A model generated the notes under the pieces. The model saw nothing but the letters and a program-made list of their open reading frames with translations, did not search any database and had not been told where the DNA came from. The translations under genes and the position numbers were made by a program. From Accumulibacter sp. (GTDB taxonomy: Bacteria > Pseudomonadota > Gammaproteobacteria > Burkholderiales > Rhodocyclaceae), in the NCBI GenBank assembly GCA_017302455.1, contig JAFLDO010000021.1:1-64000 (forward strand): DNA of 64,000 nt, in the 5' to 3' direction. Shown here in pieces: positions 44,744-55,995 of the stretch. Numbering within the stretch: the first letter of the stretch is position 1; each line of letters starts with the position of its first letter.

Positions 44744-46498
44744 TCAGCCGAGGGAGCCGGACGCCTTCCTGCGGGCCGTCTGCCTGGCCTGTTTGCGTCG
44801 GTACATGTCGGCGTCCGAGCACTGAAGCAGGGATTCCACGTCTTGCCCATCGTCCGGGTAGATCGCCAGGCCGACCGCGGCGCCGGCTCTTGCCCCCGTC
44901 GCCGTCGGTGCCAGCGACAGCAGCGGTGTCTCCAGCAGGTGCTCGAGTTTGCTGCGCGCGCTCTCGGCGTCCTGGCGATTGTGCACGGCATCCAGCATGA
45001 CGACAAACTCGTCGCCGGCGTAACGCGCCACCATGTCTCGACTGCGCAAGCCGCCGAGCATGCGCTGCGCTGTTTCCTGCAGCACCTTGTCGCCGACATC
45101 GTGGCCGAAACTGTCGTTGATATGCTTGAAATCGTTGAGGTCGATGAAGAGGATGGCGAAAGGGCGGGGGTCGGCGACGGCGTGCTGCTGGACGAGGCGG
45201 TCGTCGACCCGGCGCAGGAAGGCCTCGCGGTTGGCCAGACCGGTCAGTCGGTCGCTCAGCAGTTTGCTTTGCATCGCCCGGAAGCTCTTGGCGAGATCAC
45301 CGATTTCGTCACGCCGAGTGACGTCCAGTGTCGCGTTGAAGTCGCCGTCGCCGACGTTGCGCGCGGCGGTCGCCAGCCGTTTGAGGTCGCCGGCGACCAC
45401 CGACAGGACCATCAGGCCGATCACCACGGTCATCAACGATGCCAGCAGGGCGAGTCCGACGTTGCGCTGGTAGCTCTGCGTGACACCGCCAAGGAAGTCG
45501 CTGCGCGGGACAGCGATGACGATCGTCCAGTCCAGTCCGGCGGCATCCTGAAGGCGGGCGTAGGCCGCTTCCACCGGTTGGTCGTCGGCGGTGGCGAAAA
45601 CGGCCGTACGGGGATGGGTGGCAGCCGCGGAATCAGGCAGCAGCTTGCGGATCTCGCGGTAGCTGTCTACCACCAGCGGATCCGCACTGGCCTCCGCGTT
45701 GAGTCGGGCGTTGCCGCCGGCGGCGTCCTTGCGCAAGTGCGGGCCGCGCGACGTGCCGATCAGGTTGCCGTCCGGTTCGACCACGTAGGCGATGCCGTTG
45801 GCGGTCAGTTTCAGCGAGCGCAGGAACTGGTTGACCTGTTGCAGCGACAGATCGGTAGCCACGACGCCCTGGAACTCACCCAGCGCGTTGTTGACCCGGC
45901 GCGCACGCGTGGCGACGAGCTCCTCGGTCTTGAAATCAATATAGACCGAGGTCCAGGTGTGCAGGGCTGAACTCTGTCCGGACTTGAACCAAGGCCGCTC
46001 ACGTGGTTCGAAGACGCGGGTTTCGCTTACCGGCTCGCGCAACTCGCCAGCGATTCCGCTAAAGCGATAGATCCTTCGCGGGCCCTTGCCGCTGGTCCGC
46101 AGGCGCAGTTCGGCTTCCGTCTCCGAATGTCGCCAGAGGCCGAAGAACTCGCCGTTCCGATCGCCATAGTAGGCATAGTGATTCGGATCCCGATGCACCG
46201 AGGTGGCCAGCCAGAAGCGCGTACGCAGATTGTCCAGGTCGGCCCCGATGTGCTCAGGCGCGGCCACGCCACTGGGAAAGGCAGTTTCGAGAACGGCGCT
46301 GGCCCCGAACACATGCCGCTCGGCCGCCTGAGCGATACGGTATACCATCTCCGAGAGCAACTGGTTCGACAGCGTATCGACAGCCACGCGGCCTGCCGAA
46401 TAGGACAGTCCGCCGATGGCTGCGGCCAAGAACAGAACCAGGACCACGTACGGCACGGTCAGCATCTGCCGCAGTGAAAGAAATTGAAGCAACTTCAT
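44744..46498 (-). CDS. Membrane diguanylate cyclase with Cache-type sensor and HAMP
   Basis: 584 residues. Membrane helix at about 13-35, a large periplasmic double-Cache-like sensor (about 40-340; RPWFKSGQSSALHTWTSVYID and VVATDLSLQQVNQFL fit), second helix about 344-366, HAMP about 367-420, and GGDEF domain from 420. The active-site loop is RYAGDEFVVML, so the first Gly is Ala; AGDEF variants can be active. LTGLANREAFLRR and FIDLNDFKHINDSFGHDVGD (in pieces) are well kept. No EAL domain. Predicted to make c-di-GMP in response to a periplasmic ligand. A GTGAC-TAAT-GTCAC site lies 156 bases upstream. Confidence 0.9.
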   Translation of the reverse strand: MKLLQFLSLRQMLTVPYVVLVLFLAAAIGGLSYSAGRVAVDTLSNQLLSEMVYRIAQAAERHVFGASAVLETAFPSGVAAPEHIGADLDNLRTRFWLATSVHRDPNHYAYYGDRNGEFFGLWRHSETEAELRLRTSGKGPRRIYRFSGIAGELREPVSETRVFEPRERPWFKSGQSSALHTWTSVYIDFKTEELVATRARRVNNALGEFQGVVATDLSLQQVNQFLRSLKLTANGIAYVVEPDGNLIGTSRGPHLRKDAAGGNARLNAEASADPLVVDSYREIRKLLPDSAAATHPRTAVFATADDQPVEAAYARLQDAAGLDWTIVIAVPRSDFLGGVTQSYQRNVGLALLASLMTVVIGLMVLSVVAGDLKRLATAARNVGDGDFNATLDVTRRDEIGDLAKSFRAMQSKLLSDRLTGLANREAFLRRVDDRLVQQHAVADPRPFAILFIDLNDFKHINDSFGHDVGDKVLQETAQRMLGGLRSRDMVARYAGDEFVVMLDAVHNRQDAESARSKLEHLLETPLLSLAPTATGARAGAAVGLAIYPDDGQDVESLLQCSDADMYRRKQARQTARRKASGSLG

Positions 46499-46782
46499 TG
46501 GCTTTCGCCCGGAGCGGGTCGGTGGAAGGCGTGCGGGGGAGGGTGAGCACGCGGCGCTTGGCTGAACTCCCGTCAGTCGAATCGGCAGTCAGACAGCAGG
46601 TCTGACGAGGGACCCGGTCACGCAAATGCTATCGCCGTCGGCATCACGCCGCGGTGACTAATGTCACGCCGCAAGGCCGGCCGCCATTGGCTCCCGGCCG
46701 TCATCAGGGGGCTGGTGGCGAGACCCGCTCGCCCAGGCGGGATCGTATCCCCGATCAGTGGGCAGGCAGGGACTGTTCCGGC
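46499..46782. other. Intergenic region with a CRP-like inverted repeat
   Basis: Between the hemerythrin stop and the cyclase start. GTGA-N6-TCAC within a perfect GTGAC TAAT GTCAC repeat occurs at 46654-46667. Several smaller GC-rich inverted repeats are present, none with a T-run. Confidence 0.45.
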
Positions 46783-47202
46783 TCAGTCCGGTTGCCGCGG
46801 CAGGTCAGAAGCTGCCCTGACACTCGGCACATAGGCGAAGTCGGCGATCAGGATATGATTGTAAAACCAGCCGTTGATCAGAAACTTGACCGCCTCGGCA
46901 ATCTCGTCGAGCGTCATCTGCTTGGCGTTCTCGAGCAGGTCGAAGAGCATTCGACGGAACTCGGCGTGCAGGCGCTTATGTGCCTCCAGGCCGGGGTAGC
47001 GGCACGCGGCCATCATTTCCTCTTCCTCGCGAAGATGCACCTTGACGTACTCGGTGAGCATCGCCAGGGACTTCAGCACCCGGATCTGTTCGCCGTCGCC
47101 CGCGAAGGTGGCGGCAAGCTCGAACAACTGCCGATGTTGCGCATCGATCTCCGGCAAACCCACTTCGATCTTCGATGACCACTCCGCCAGCTCAAATTTC
47201 AT
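46783..47202 (-). CDS. Bacteriohemerythrin
   Basis: 139 residues. All seven di-iron ligands are present with family spacing: His23 (DAQH), His56 and Glu60 (HLREEE), His75 and His79 (HKRLH), His116 and Asp121 (HILIAD). Such proteins bind O2 reversibly and can supply it to oxidases or act as sensors. It is the gene upstream of the diguanylate cyclase in the same direction, but 284 bases separate them. Confidence 0.93.
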   Translation of the reverse strand: MKFELAEWSSKIEVGLPEIDAQHRQLFELAATFAGDGEQIRVLKSLAMLTEYVKVHLREEEEMMAACRYPGLEAHKRLHAEFRRMLFDLLENAKQMTLDEIAEAVKFLINGWFYNHILIADFAYVPSVRAASDLPRQPD

Positions 47203-47244
47203 CTAACCTGCTCCATGCGTTTCAGTAAGGGTCACGCCAGCCGC

Positions 47245-49194
<1,950 letters not shown>

Positions 49195-49275
49195 GCAGGG
49201 GAACTCCAGTCAATTGTCCGGCGGCAACGGTTGGGCAGTACGCAGCGATCGGCTCTGCATCCGCGTCGGCGTGCC

Positions 49276-50145
49276 TCAGCGGAAGATCACGGTCTTGTTG
49301 GCATGCACCAGAACACGGTCTTCGAGGTGGTAGCGCAGCCCGCGCGCCAGGACAGCTTTCTCGATGTCCTTTCCGTAGCGGACCATGTCGTCGATCGTGT
49401 CGGAATGATCGATGCGAATGACGTCCTGCTCGATGATCGGCCCCTGGTCCAGGTCCTTGGTGACGTAGTGGCAAGTCGCCCCGATCAGCTTGACGCCGCG
49501 CTGGTGGGCCTGATGGTAGGGGCGGGCACCGACGAAGCTGGGCAGGAAGGAGTGGTGAATGTTGATCATCTGCCCCGGGTAGCAGTCGCAGAGGTCGGGG
49601 GGCAGAATCTGCATGTAGCGCGCGAGGACCATCGTGTCACCCTTGACTTCTTCGTAGATGCGGCGGATTTCGTCGTAGGCGGCTTGCCGGTTGTCCGGGT
49701 TGACCGGCACGTGGTGGAAGGGTATGCCGTGCCATTCGACCAGGGCCTTGAAGGCGTCGTGATTCGATATCACGCACGGGATCTCGATGTCCAGTTCCTT
49801 TGACTGCCAGCGTGAGAGCAGGTCGTAGAGGCAGTGCTCCTGCTTGCTGACCATGACCACGACGCGCCGTTTGACTGCCGAATCGGTAATTCGCCAATCC
49901 ATCGACAAGGACTCGGCGAGTGGCCGGAAGCGTTCGCGGAATTCGGCGAGGTGAAAAGGCAGCGAGTCAGCTCTGACTTCCATGCGCATGAAGTAGCGGC
50001 CGTCATTGCCGCCGCCGTCGTCTGCGTGGTAGCTCGACTCGAGGATCCAGCCCTGATGCTGGGCAATGAAACCCGAGACGCGTGCGATGATGCCGACCTG
50101 ATCCGGGCAGGATCCCGACAAGGTGTAGAAACGTTTTGAGTGCAT
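49276..50145 (-). CDS. purU: Formyltetrahydrofolate deformylase
   Basis: 289 residues. An N-terminal ACT domain (YTLSGSCPDQVGIIARVSGF, about 5-90) and a C-terminal formyltransferase-fold domain with NIHHSFLPSFVGARPYHQA and THLD-like VTKDLDQGPIIEQD, giving the Asn-His-Asp catalytic set. PurU hydrolyses 10-formyl-THF to formate and THF. The thrH gene lies 12 bases upstream and is likely co-transcribed. Confidence 0.95.
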   Translation of the reverse strand: MHSKRFYTLSGSCPDQVGIIARVSGFIAQHQGWILESSYHADDGGGNDGRYFMRMEVRADSLPFHLAEFRERFRPLAESLSMDWRITDSAVKRRVVVMVSKQEHCLYDLLSRWQSKELDIEIPCVISNHDAFKALVEWHGIPFHHVPVNPDNRQAAYDEIRRIYEEVKGDTMVLARYMQILPPDLCDCYPGQMINIHHSFLPSFVGARPYHQAHQRGVKLIGATCHYVTKDLDQGPIIEQDVIRIDHSDTIDDMVRYGKDIEKAVLARGLRYHLEDRVLVHANKTVIFR

Positions 50146-50157
50146 CGAGTGGTTTGT

Positions 50158-50775
50158 CTAGGCTGGCGCGCGAGCCACGAAAGCTTTGTCGATCTCGCTA
50201 CGCAGTTCGCTGTAGGAACGCGTCACCGGGAACTGCGGGAACTCGCGGATCACGTTCTCGGGTGGGTGGAAGAGGATGCCGGCGTGCGCTTCGCCGAGCA
50301 TTGCCGTGTCATTGTAGGAATCGCCCGCTGCGACGACCGTGAACCTGAGATCCTTAAGGCGCCTTACGGCCTCACGTTTCTGGTCAGGCATGCGCAGCCG
50401 GTAGTTGACCAACCGGCCGCTGGCATCGGCTTCCAGGCTGTGGCAGAAGAGCGTTGGCCAGCCAAGTTGCCGCATCAGCGGGTGGGCGAACTCGTAGAAC
50501 GTATCCGAGAGAATGATCAGCTGGTAGTTCTCACGCAGTCCATCGACGAAGGATCGGGCACCTTCGAGCGGGCCCATTTCAGCAATGACTCTCTGGATGT
50601 CGGCGAGGCCAAGCCGGTGCTCGGCCAGCAGACGCAGCCGATACTTCATCAGCTTGTCGTAGTCGGGTTCGTCTCGGGTGGTCAGCCGTAACTCGGGAAT
50701 TCCGGTCCGGGTAGCGAACTCGATCCAGATTTCGGGGACCAGTACGCCTTCGAGGTCGAGGCAAACGATGTGCAC
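50158..50775 (-). CDS. thrH: Bifunctional phosphoserine phosphatase / homoserine phosphotransferase ThrH
   Basis: 205 residues from GTG 50775, with GGGAG about seven bases before. The HAD nucleophile motif appears as CLDLEGVLVPEIW (Asp7, Glu9), typical of ThrH rather than SerB, followed by IILSDTFYEFAHPLMRQLGWPT and the magnesium motif VVAAGDSYNDTAMLGEA. In Pseudomonas ThrH can hydrolyse phosphoserine and transfer its phosphate to homoserine. No amino-acid synthesis gene is adjacent. Confidence 0.93.
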   Translation of the reverse strand: MHIVCLDLEGVLVPEIWIEFATRTGIPELRLTTRDEPDYDKLMKYRLRLLAEHRLGLADIQRVIAEMGPLEGARSFVDGLRENYQLIILSDTFYEFAHPLMRQLGWPTLFCHSLEADASGRLVNYRLRMPDQKREAVRRLKDLRFTVVAAGDSYNDTAMLGEAHAGILFHPPENVIREFPQFPVTRSYSELRSEIDKAFVARAPA

Positions 50776-50885
50776 GGGCGAACTCCCAGTGGCCGAGCAT
50801 TGGCCGAAAGACGCGATTCTAACAAACGGGCTTGGCTTTGTCAGACTACAGCCCTGCTCATGCCTGCCTTGAGGCCTCCGCGTCC

Positions 50886-50914
50886 TTGAGTTTTGTCGGC
50901 CGATTCCGCATAGT
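50886..50914 (+). promoter_or_regulatory. Candidate promoter of tex
   Basis: TTGAGT at 50886-50891 and CATAGT at 50909-50914 with 17-base spacing, 48 bases before the tex start codon. Confidence 0.5.
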
Positions 50915-50961
50915 GCGCGCTCTCTTTTCTTGCGCCTGTCCACTTTCAACTGTCGCCACCG

Positions 50962-53298
50962 ATGCTGCCACCAATGCTGCTACCGATCGAAGAACGAACG
51001 AGCGAGAGAATCGCCCGGAGAATTGCCGAGGAAATCGGCTGCCGTCCACCCCAGGTTCTGGCCACCGCCGCGCTACTCGACGAAGGCGCCACGGTGCCCT
51101 TCATTGCCCGCTACCGAAAGGAAGTCACCGGCGGTCTCGACGACATCCAGCTGCGCCTGCTCGACGAACGCCTGACCTACCTGCGGGAGATGGAAGAACG
51201 TCGGACAGCCATTCTCCACTCGATCGACGAACAGGGACAGCTCAGCCCGGAACTGGCCGCCGAGATCAAGGCCGCTGAAACCAAGCAGCGCCTTGAAGAT
51301 CTCTACCTGCCGTACAAGCCCAGGCGACGCAGCAAGGCGCAAGTCGCTCGCGAGGCCGGTCTTGCGCCGCTCGCCGAAGCCTTGCTTGCCGACCCGGGCT
51401 TGTCGCCCGAAGAAGAAGCGGAGCGCTACCTGAATGGCGAAGCCGGTTTTGCCGATGCGCGCAGCGTCCTCGACGGGGCCCGCCAGATCCTGATGGAGCA
51501 GTTCGCCGAAGACGCCGAACTGCTCGGCGAGCTACGTGCTTACCTCGAAGCGCACGGGGTCGTGAAGTCGACGGTCGTCGTCGGCAAGGAAAGCGAAGCG
51601 GCCAAGTTCCGGGACTATTTTGCCTACTCGGAAGCGATCGCCGCCATCCCCTCCCATCGCGCCCTGGCGCTCCTGCGCGGACGCAACGAAGACATGCTGC
51701 AACTGGCTCTGCTACTCGACAGCGATGTCGACGACAAGGCCAGTGGCGGCCCCAACCCCTGCGAAGCGCGCCTGGCGCGGCGCTACGGCATCGTGGACCG
51801 GGGCCGGCCGGCCGACCGCTGGCTCGCCGACACGGTACGCTGGGCCTGGCGAATCAAGATCTCCTTGCATCTCGAACTGGAACTGATGAACGCGCTGCGC
51901 GAGCGCGCCGAGGCCGAAGCGATCCGCGTCTTCGGTGCCAATCTCAAGGACCTCCTGCTTGCCGCACCCGCCGGCAAACACGCGACCATGGGTCTCGATC
52001 CCGGACTGCGCACGGGCGTCAAGGTCGCCGTCGTCGATGCTACGGGCAAGCTGCTCGACACCGCCACAATCTACCCGCATGAACCTCGCCGTGACTGGGA
52101 CGGTTCGCTGCACACGCTGGCCGGGCTGGCGGCTAGACATCGGGTCGACCTGATCAGCATAGGCAACGGCACGGCCTCGCGCGAAACCGACCGCCTCGTC
52201 GCCGACCTGATCCGCCAGCAGCCGGCACTGCACTTGCGCAAGATGGTGGTTTCCGAGGCCGGCGCTTCGGTCTATTCCGCATCGGAGTACGCCTCGCGTG
52301 AATTCCCGGACATCGACGTCAGCCTGCGCGGCGCCGTTTCGATTGCCCGCCGCTTGCAGGATCCGCTGGCCGAACTGGTGAAGATCGATCCCAAGTCGAT
52401 CGGTGTCGGCCAGTACCAACACGACGTCAGCCAGACCCGGCTGGCGAGAGCGCTCAACGCTGTGGTCGAGGACTGCGTGAACGCCGTCGGTGTCGACGTC
52501 AATACCGCCTCGGCGCCGCTGCTGACCCGAGTCTCGGGACTCAGCCCGACGCTGGCGGCAAACATCGTTGCCCACCGCGACACGCATGGCGCCTTCGCCA
52601 ACCGGCAGGCACTCAGGGCGGTGCCTCGCCTCGGCGAGAAGACCTTCGAACTGGCCGCCGGCTTCCTGCGCGTCAACGAAAGTGACAACCCGCTCGACGG
52701 CTCGGCGGTACACCCGGAAGCCTATCCGCTCGTCGAACGTATTCTCGCCGACCTCAGGAAGAGCATCCGCGACATCATCGGCGACTCGCGCATGCTCAGA
52801 ACGCTGGAACCGGAAAGATTCATCGACGACAAGTTTGGCCTGCCCACCGTCCGCGACATCCTCCGGGAACTCGAGAAACCCGGCCGCGACCCGCGCCCGG
52901 AGTTTCGGGCGGCGACGTTCCGGGAAGGCGTCGAGCAGGTCAAGGATCTGCAGCCGGGAATGATCCTCGAAGGCGTCGTCACCAACGTCGCCAACTTCGG
53001 TGCCTTTGTCGACATCGGCGTGCATCAGGACGGTCTGGTGCATATCTCGGCCATCGCCGACCGCTTCGTCAAGGATCCGCGCGCCGTCGTCAAGGCCGGC
53101 GACGTAGTCAAAGTCAAGGTGCTCGAGGTCGACCTGGCGCGCCAGCGCATTGCGCTGAGCATGCGACTCGCCGACGAGGTGCCGACGGCTTCGACGGCTG
53201 CTGCCGCACCGGCCTCGGCCAGGGCCCGGCAGCACCAGCACAGCCAGCCTGCGCCGACAGGCGCCATGGCCAGTGCCTTTGCCCGGCTGAAACGCTGA
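50962..53298 (+). CDS. tex: Tex family RNA-binding transcription accessory protein
   Basis: 778 residues from ATG 50962 (ATG 50974 is also possible). Order: N-terminal helical region ([21 protein letters not shown], in pieces), YqgF/RNase H-like domain ([17 protein letters not shown]), helix-hairpin-helix ([20 protein letters not shown]), and a C-terminal S1 domain ([24 protein letters not shown], in pieces) followed by an Ala/Gln/His tail. Tex is a conserved cytoplasmic nucleic-acid-binding protein related to eukaryotic Spt6. No ribosome site is obvious. Confidence 0.95.
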   Translation: MLPPMLLPIEERTSERIARRIAEEIGCRPPQVLATAALLDEGATVPFIARYRKEVTGGLDDIQLRLLDERLTYLREMEERRTAILHSIDEQGQLSPELAAEIKAAETKQRLEDLYLPYKPRRRSKAQVAREAGLAPLAEALLADPGLSPEEEAERYLNGEAGFADARSVLDGARQILMEQFAEDAELLGELRAYLEAHGVVKSTVVVGKESEAAKFRDYFAYSEAIAAIPSHRALALLRGRNEDMLQLALLLDSDVDDKASGGPNPCEARLARRYGIVDRGRPADRWLADTVRWAWRIKISLHLELELMNALRERAEAEAIRVFGANLKDLLLAAPAGKHATMGLDPGLRTGVKVAVVDATGKLLDTATIYPHEPRRDWDGSLHTLAGLAARHRVDLISIGNGTASRETDRLVADLIRQQPALHLRKMVVSEAGASVYSASEYASREFPDIDVSLRGAVSIARRLQDPLAELVKIDPKSIGVGQYQHDVSQTRLARALNAVVEDCVNAVGVDVNTASAPLLTRVSGLSPTLAANIVAHRDTHGAFANRQALRAVPRLGEKTFELAAGFLRVNESDNPLDGSAVHPEAYPLVERILADLRKSIRDIIGDSRMLRTLEPERFIDDKFGLPTVRDILRELEKPGRDPRPEFRAATFREGVEQVKDLQPGMILEGVVTNVANFGAFVDIGVHQDGLVHISAIADRFVKDPRAVVKAGDVVKVKVLEVDLARQRIALSMRLADEVPTASTAAAAPASARARQHQHSQPAPTGAMASAFARLKR

Positions 53299-53324
53299 GC
53301 CGGTCGGCACTCGCCCGCCTCCGC

Positions 53325-53330
53325 TACAAT
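53325..53330 (+). promoter_or_regulatory. Weak candidate -10 box before the helicase gene
   Basis: TACAAT lies 70 bases before ATG 53401, without a good -35 at the usual distance. Confidence 0.3.
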
Positions 53331-53400
53331 AGCGAATCCGCCAGCCACCAGCGCGGTCTCCCGCAGAACCCTCCGACCAGCCCGCACGCTTACCGACACC

Positions 53401-55929
53401 ATGCCCACGACACCCGGAAAAGCCAGTACCCGAGGCCGCAAGGCGGCCGCCCGAGGCGCTGCCGAACCTCGCCTCTCTCGCCAGCGCAAACCCGCCGACC
53501 TGCCGGTCGACGAGTGGCAGCGGGCGTTGCGCCGACAGTTCGGCCGCGAGCAGCCGTTTGCCCTCGAGAACCTCGGCGACGACCCGGTGTTCTCCGAGTT
53601 CGCGGTGTTCAACCCGGCCAGCCGCCGACGCTACCGCGTGGTGATTCGCGGCCGGCTTCCCGGTGACAACCACTGCTCGTGTCCGGACTTCGCGACCAAC
53701 GACCTGGGCACCTGCAAGCACGTCGAGTTCGCCCTCGCCCAGTTGACGGCCCAGGCGGGCGGCAGCAAGGCCCTCGCCGCCGGCTTCCAGGGATCGTTCA
53801 GCGAACTCTTCCTGGACTATGCCGGGCAGCGACGGGTTCGCCTGCGTCTCGGCAGCGAATTCCCCATCGCCCTGCAGCCGATGGTGCGGCAGTTGTTCGA
53901 TCACGCCCACGGCTGGCAGCTCTCGCCGCAACACTTCGCCGATCTGCCGGCCCTCGTCGACCAGGTGCGCGCAACGGGCCACGAGTTACGCTGCGATGAG
54001 GACGCGCTCGCCTACGTTGCCGAAGTCCGCGACGCCGAGATACGCCGACAAGCCCTCGCCGACGCCTACCCACAGGGCGCCGACAGTCCTGGGCTGGCGA
54101 CACTGCTGAAAGTCGCGCTCTATCCCTACCAGCGTGCCGGCGCACTGTTCGCCGCGCGCGCCGGGCGTGCCCTGATCGGCGACGAGATGGGCCTCGGCAA
54201 GACCGTCCAGGCGCTCGCCGCGATGGAGATTTTTGCCCGTCATTTCGCCGCCGCACGCGTGCTGATCGTCTGCCCGACCTCGCTCAAGCACCAGTGGGAG
54301 CGCGAGATCGCGCGCTTCACCGAGCGCCGCGCGACGGTCATTGGCGGCCTGCGCGCCATTCGCCAGGCGCGCTACGCCCAGGACGACTTCTGCAAGATCA
54401 CCAACTACGAAACGGTCAGCCGCGACCTCGACCTGATCGAAGCCTGGGCACCGGACCTGGTGATCGTCGACGAAGCCCAGCGCATCAAGAACTGGAACAC
54501 GATCGCCGCGCGAGCGCTCAAGCAGATCGACAGCCCCTACGCGGTGGTGCTCACCGGCACGCCGCTCGAGAACCGGCTCGAAGAGCTGATCTCGATCGTC
54601 CAGTTCGTCGATCAGCACCGCCTGGGGCCGACCTGGCGTCTGCTCGACGAACACCAGCAGCGCGATGAGCGTGGTCGCGTCATCGGCTACCGCGACCTGC
54701 ACCGGATCGGCGAAACGCTGGCACCGATCATGCTGCGCCGGCGCAAGGCGGAAGTTCTCGAACAACTCCCCGAACGTGTCGACAACACCCTGTTCATGCC
54801 GATGACGCCTTTGCAAGCCGACCACCACGAGGAAAACCGTGCCCAGGTGGCGCGGATCGTTCATCGCTGGCGGCACACCGGTTTCCTCTCGGAGAAGGAC
54901 CAGCTGCGTTTGCACTGCGCCTTGCAGAACATGCGCATGTCCTGCAACAGCAGCTTTCTGCTCGACCACCAGACCGACGACGGTTTCAAGGCCGACGAAC
55001 TGATCGCTCTGCTCGACGACATTTTCAGCGATCCGCAAGCCAAGGTCGTCGTCTTCAGCCAGTGGTTGCGCACGCACGAACTCATCATCCGCCGCCTCGC
55101 CGGCCGTGACTGGCAGCATGTTCTCTTCCACGGCGGCGTCCCGGGCGACAAGCGCGGCGCGCTGGTCGACCGCTTCAACAACGATCCTGCCTGCCGGGTA
55201 TTTCTCAGTACCGACGCCGGCGGCGTCGGCCTCAACCTGCAACACGCCGCGGCTGTGGTGGTAAACATGGACCTGCCGTGGAATCCCGCCGTGCTCGAAC
55301 AGCGCATCGGTCGCGTTCATCGTCTGGGTCAGACACGCGGCGTGCAGGTGATCAACTTTGTCGCCAGGGGAACCATCGAGGAGGGCATGCTGTCCGTGCT
55401 CGCCTTCAAGCAGTCGCTCTTCGCCGGCGTCCTCGATGGCGGCGACAGCGACATCGTCCTGCAAGGCACCCGCCTGTCGAAATTCATGGAGACGGTCGAG
55501 CAGGTTGCCGGCGCGATGGAAACCGAGGCGGCCAGCGAAGACGACAACCAGGGTGTTCAACCGCTGGACGCGATGCCGGAAGCAGAACCCGGCGGCGAGG
55601 CCGAGGAACTCGTCGAGGCGAGGGCGGCGGCCCCAACCGGCGCCGCTGCCGGCCAACCCACCGCCGACCTCGGCAGCGTGACGCCGGATCAATCGGCCAC
55701 CGCGAGCACGCCCAAGCCGGTCGCCGCCGATCCGTGGGCGCCGCTACTGGCAGCCGGCGCGCAACTGCTCGGCGAGTTGGCCGCAGCCGCGCAGGGCGAG
55801 CGTCAGTCGCCCTGGATACAAACCGACCCGGCCACCGGGCAGCGCTACCTCAAGTTGCCCATGCCCGAGCCGCAGAGCGTGCAACGCCTCGCCGAAGGAC
55901 TGCTGAGCCTGCTGGGCGATCGGCGATAG
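53401..55929 (+). CDS. SWIM - SNF2 family DNA helicase/translocase
   Basis: 842 residues. A basic N-terminus, then a SWIM zinc finger at about 91-107 (CSCPDFATNDLGTCKH), then the SNF2 ATPase: Walker A GDEMGLGKT (about 259), DEAQ box IVDEAQRIKNW (about 355), LTGTPLENRLEEL, and the C-terminal helicase part with FSQWLRTHELIIRRL, STDAGGVGLNLQ and QRIGRVHRLGQT. Residues about 705-790 are an acidic and Ala-rich linker. SWIM-SNF2 proteins (HepA/RapA-like in part) are thought to remodel DNA-protein complexes. Target unknown. Confidence 0.9.
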   Translation: MPTTPGKASTRGRKAAARGAAEPRLSRQRKPADLPVDEWQRALRRQFGREQPFALENLGDDPVFSEFAVFNPASRRRYRVVIRGRLPGDNHCSCPDFATNDLGTCKHVEFALAQLTAQAGGSKALAAGFQGSFSELFLDYAGQRRVRLRLGSEFPIALQPMVRQLFDHAHGWQLSPQHFADLPALVDQVRATGHELRCDEDALAYVAEVRDAEIRRQALADAYPQGADSPGLATLLKVALYPYQRAGALFAARAGRALIGDEMGLGKTVQALAAMEIFARHFAAARVLIVCPTSLKHQWEREIARFTERRATVIGGLRAIRQARYAQDDFCKITNYETVSRDLDLIEAWAPDLVIVDEAQRIKNWNTIAARALKQIDSPYAVVLTGTPLENRLEELISIVQFVDQHRLGPTWRLLDEHQQRDERGRVIGYRDLHRIGETLAPIMLRRRKAEVLEQLPERVDNTLFMPMTPLQADHHEENRAQVARIVHRWRHTGFLSEKDQLRLHCALQNMRMSCNSSFLLDHQTDDGFKADELIALLDDIFSDPQAKVVVFSQWLRTHELIIRRLAGRDWQHVLFHGGVPGDKRGALVDRFNNDPACRVFLSTDAGGVGLNLQHAAAVVVNMDLPWNPAVLEQRIGRVHRLGQTRGVQVINFVARGTIEEGMLSVLAFKQSLFAGVLDGGDSDIVLQGTRLSKFMETVEQVAGAMETEAASEDDNQGVQPLDAMPEAEPGGEAEELVEARAAAPTGAAAGQPTADLGSVTPDQSATASTPKPVAADPWAPLLAAGAQLLGELAAAAQGERQSPWIQTDPATGQRYLKLPMPEPQSVQRLAEGLLSLLGDRR

Positions 55930-55995
55930 GCGCGATCCGGGAGACCGATTACCGTACCTGCCCGGGCCGGCGCGATCGCAACAGCGCCCGCCGTT

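Noticed and set aside
51712-53982. A 756-codon minus-strand frame opposite tex and the helicase gene
   Set aside because: Antisense shadow of two conserved genes with no recognisable motif.
53986-55692. A 568-codon minus-strand frame opposite the SNF2 gene
   Set aside because: Mirrors the codon pattern of the helicase gene and has no domain or ribosome site.
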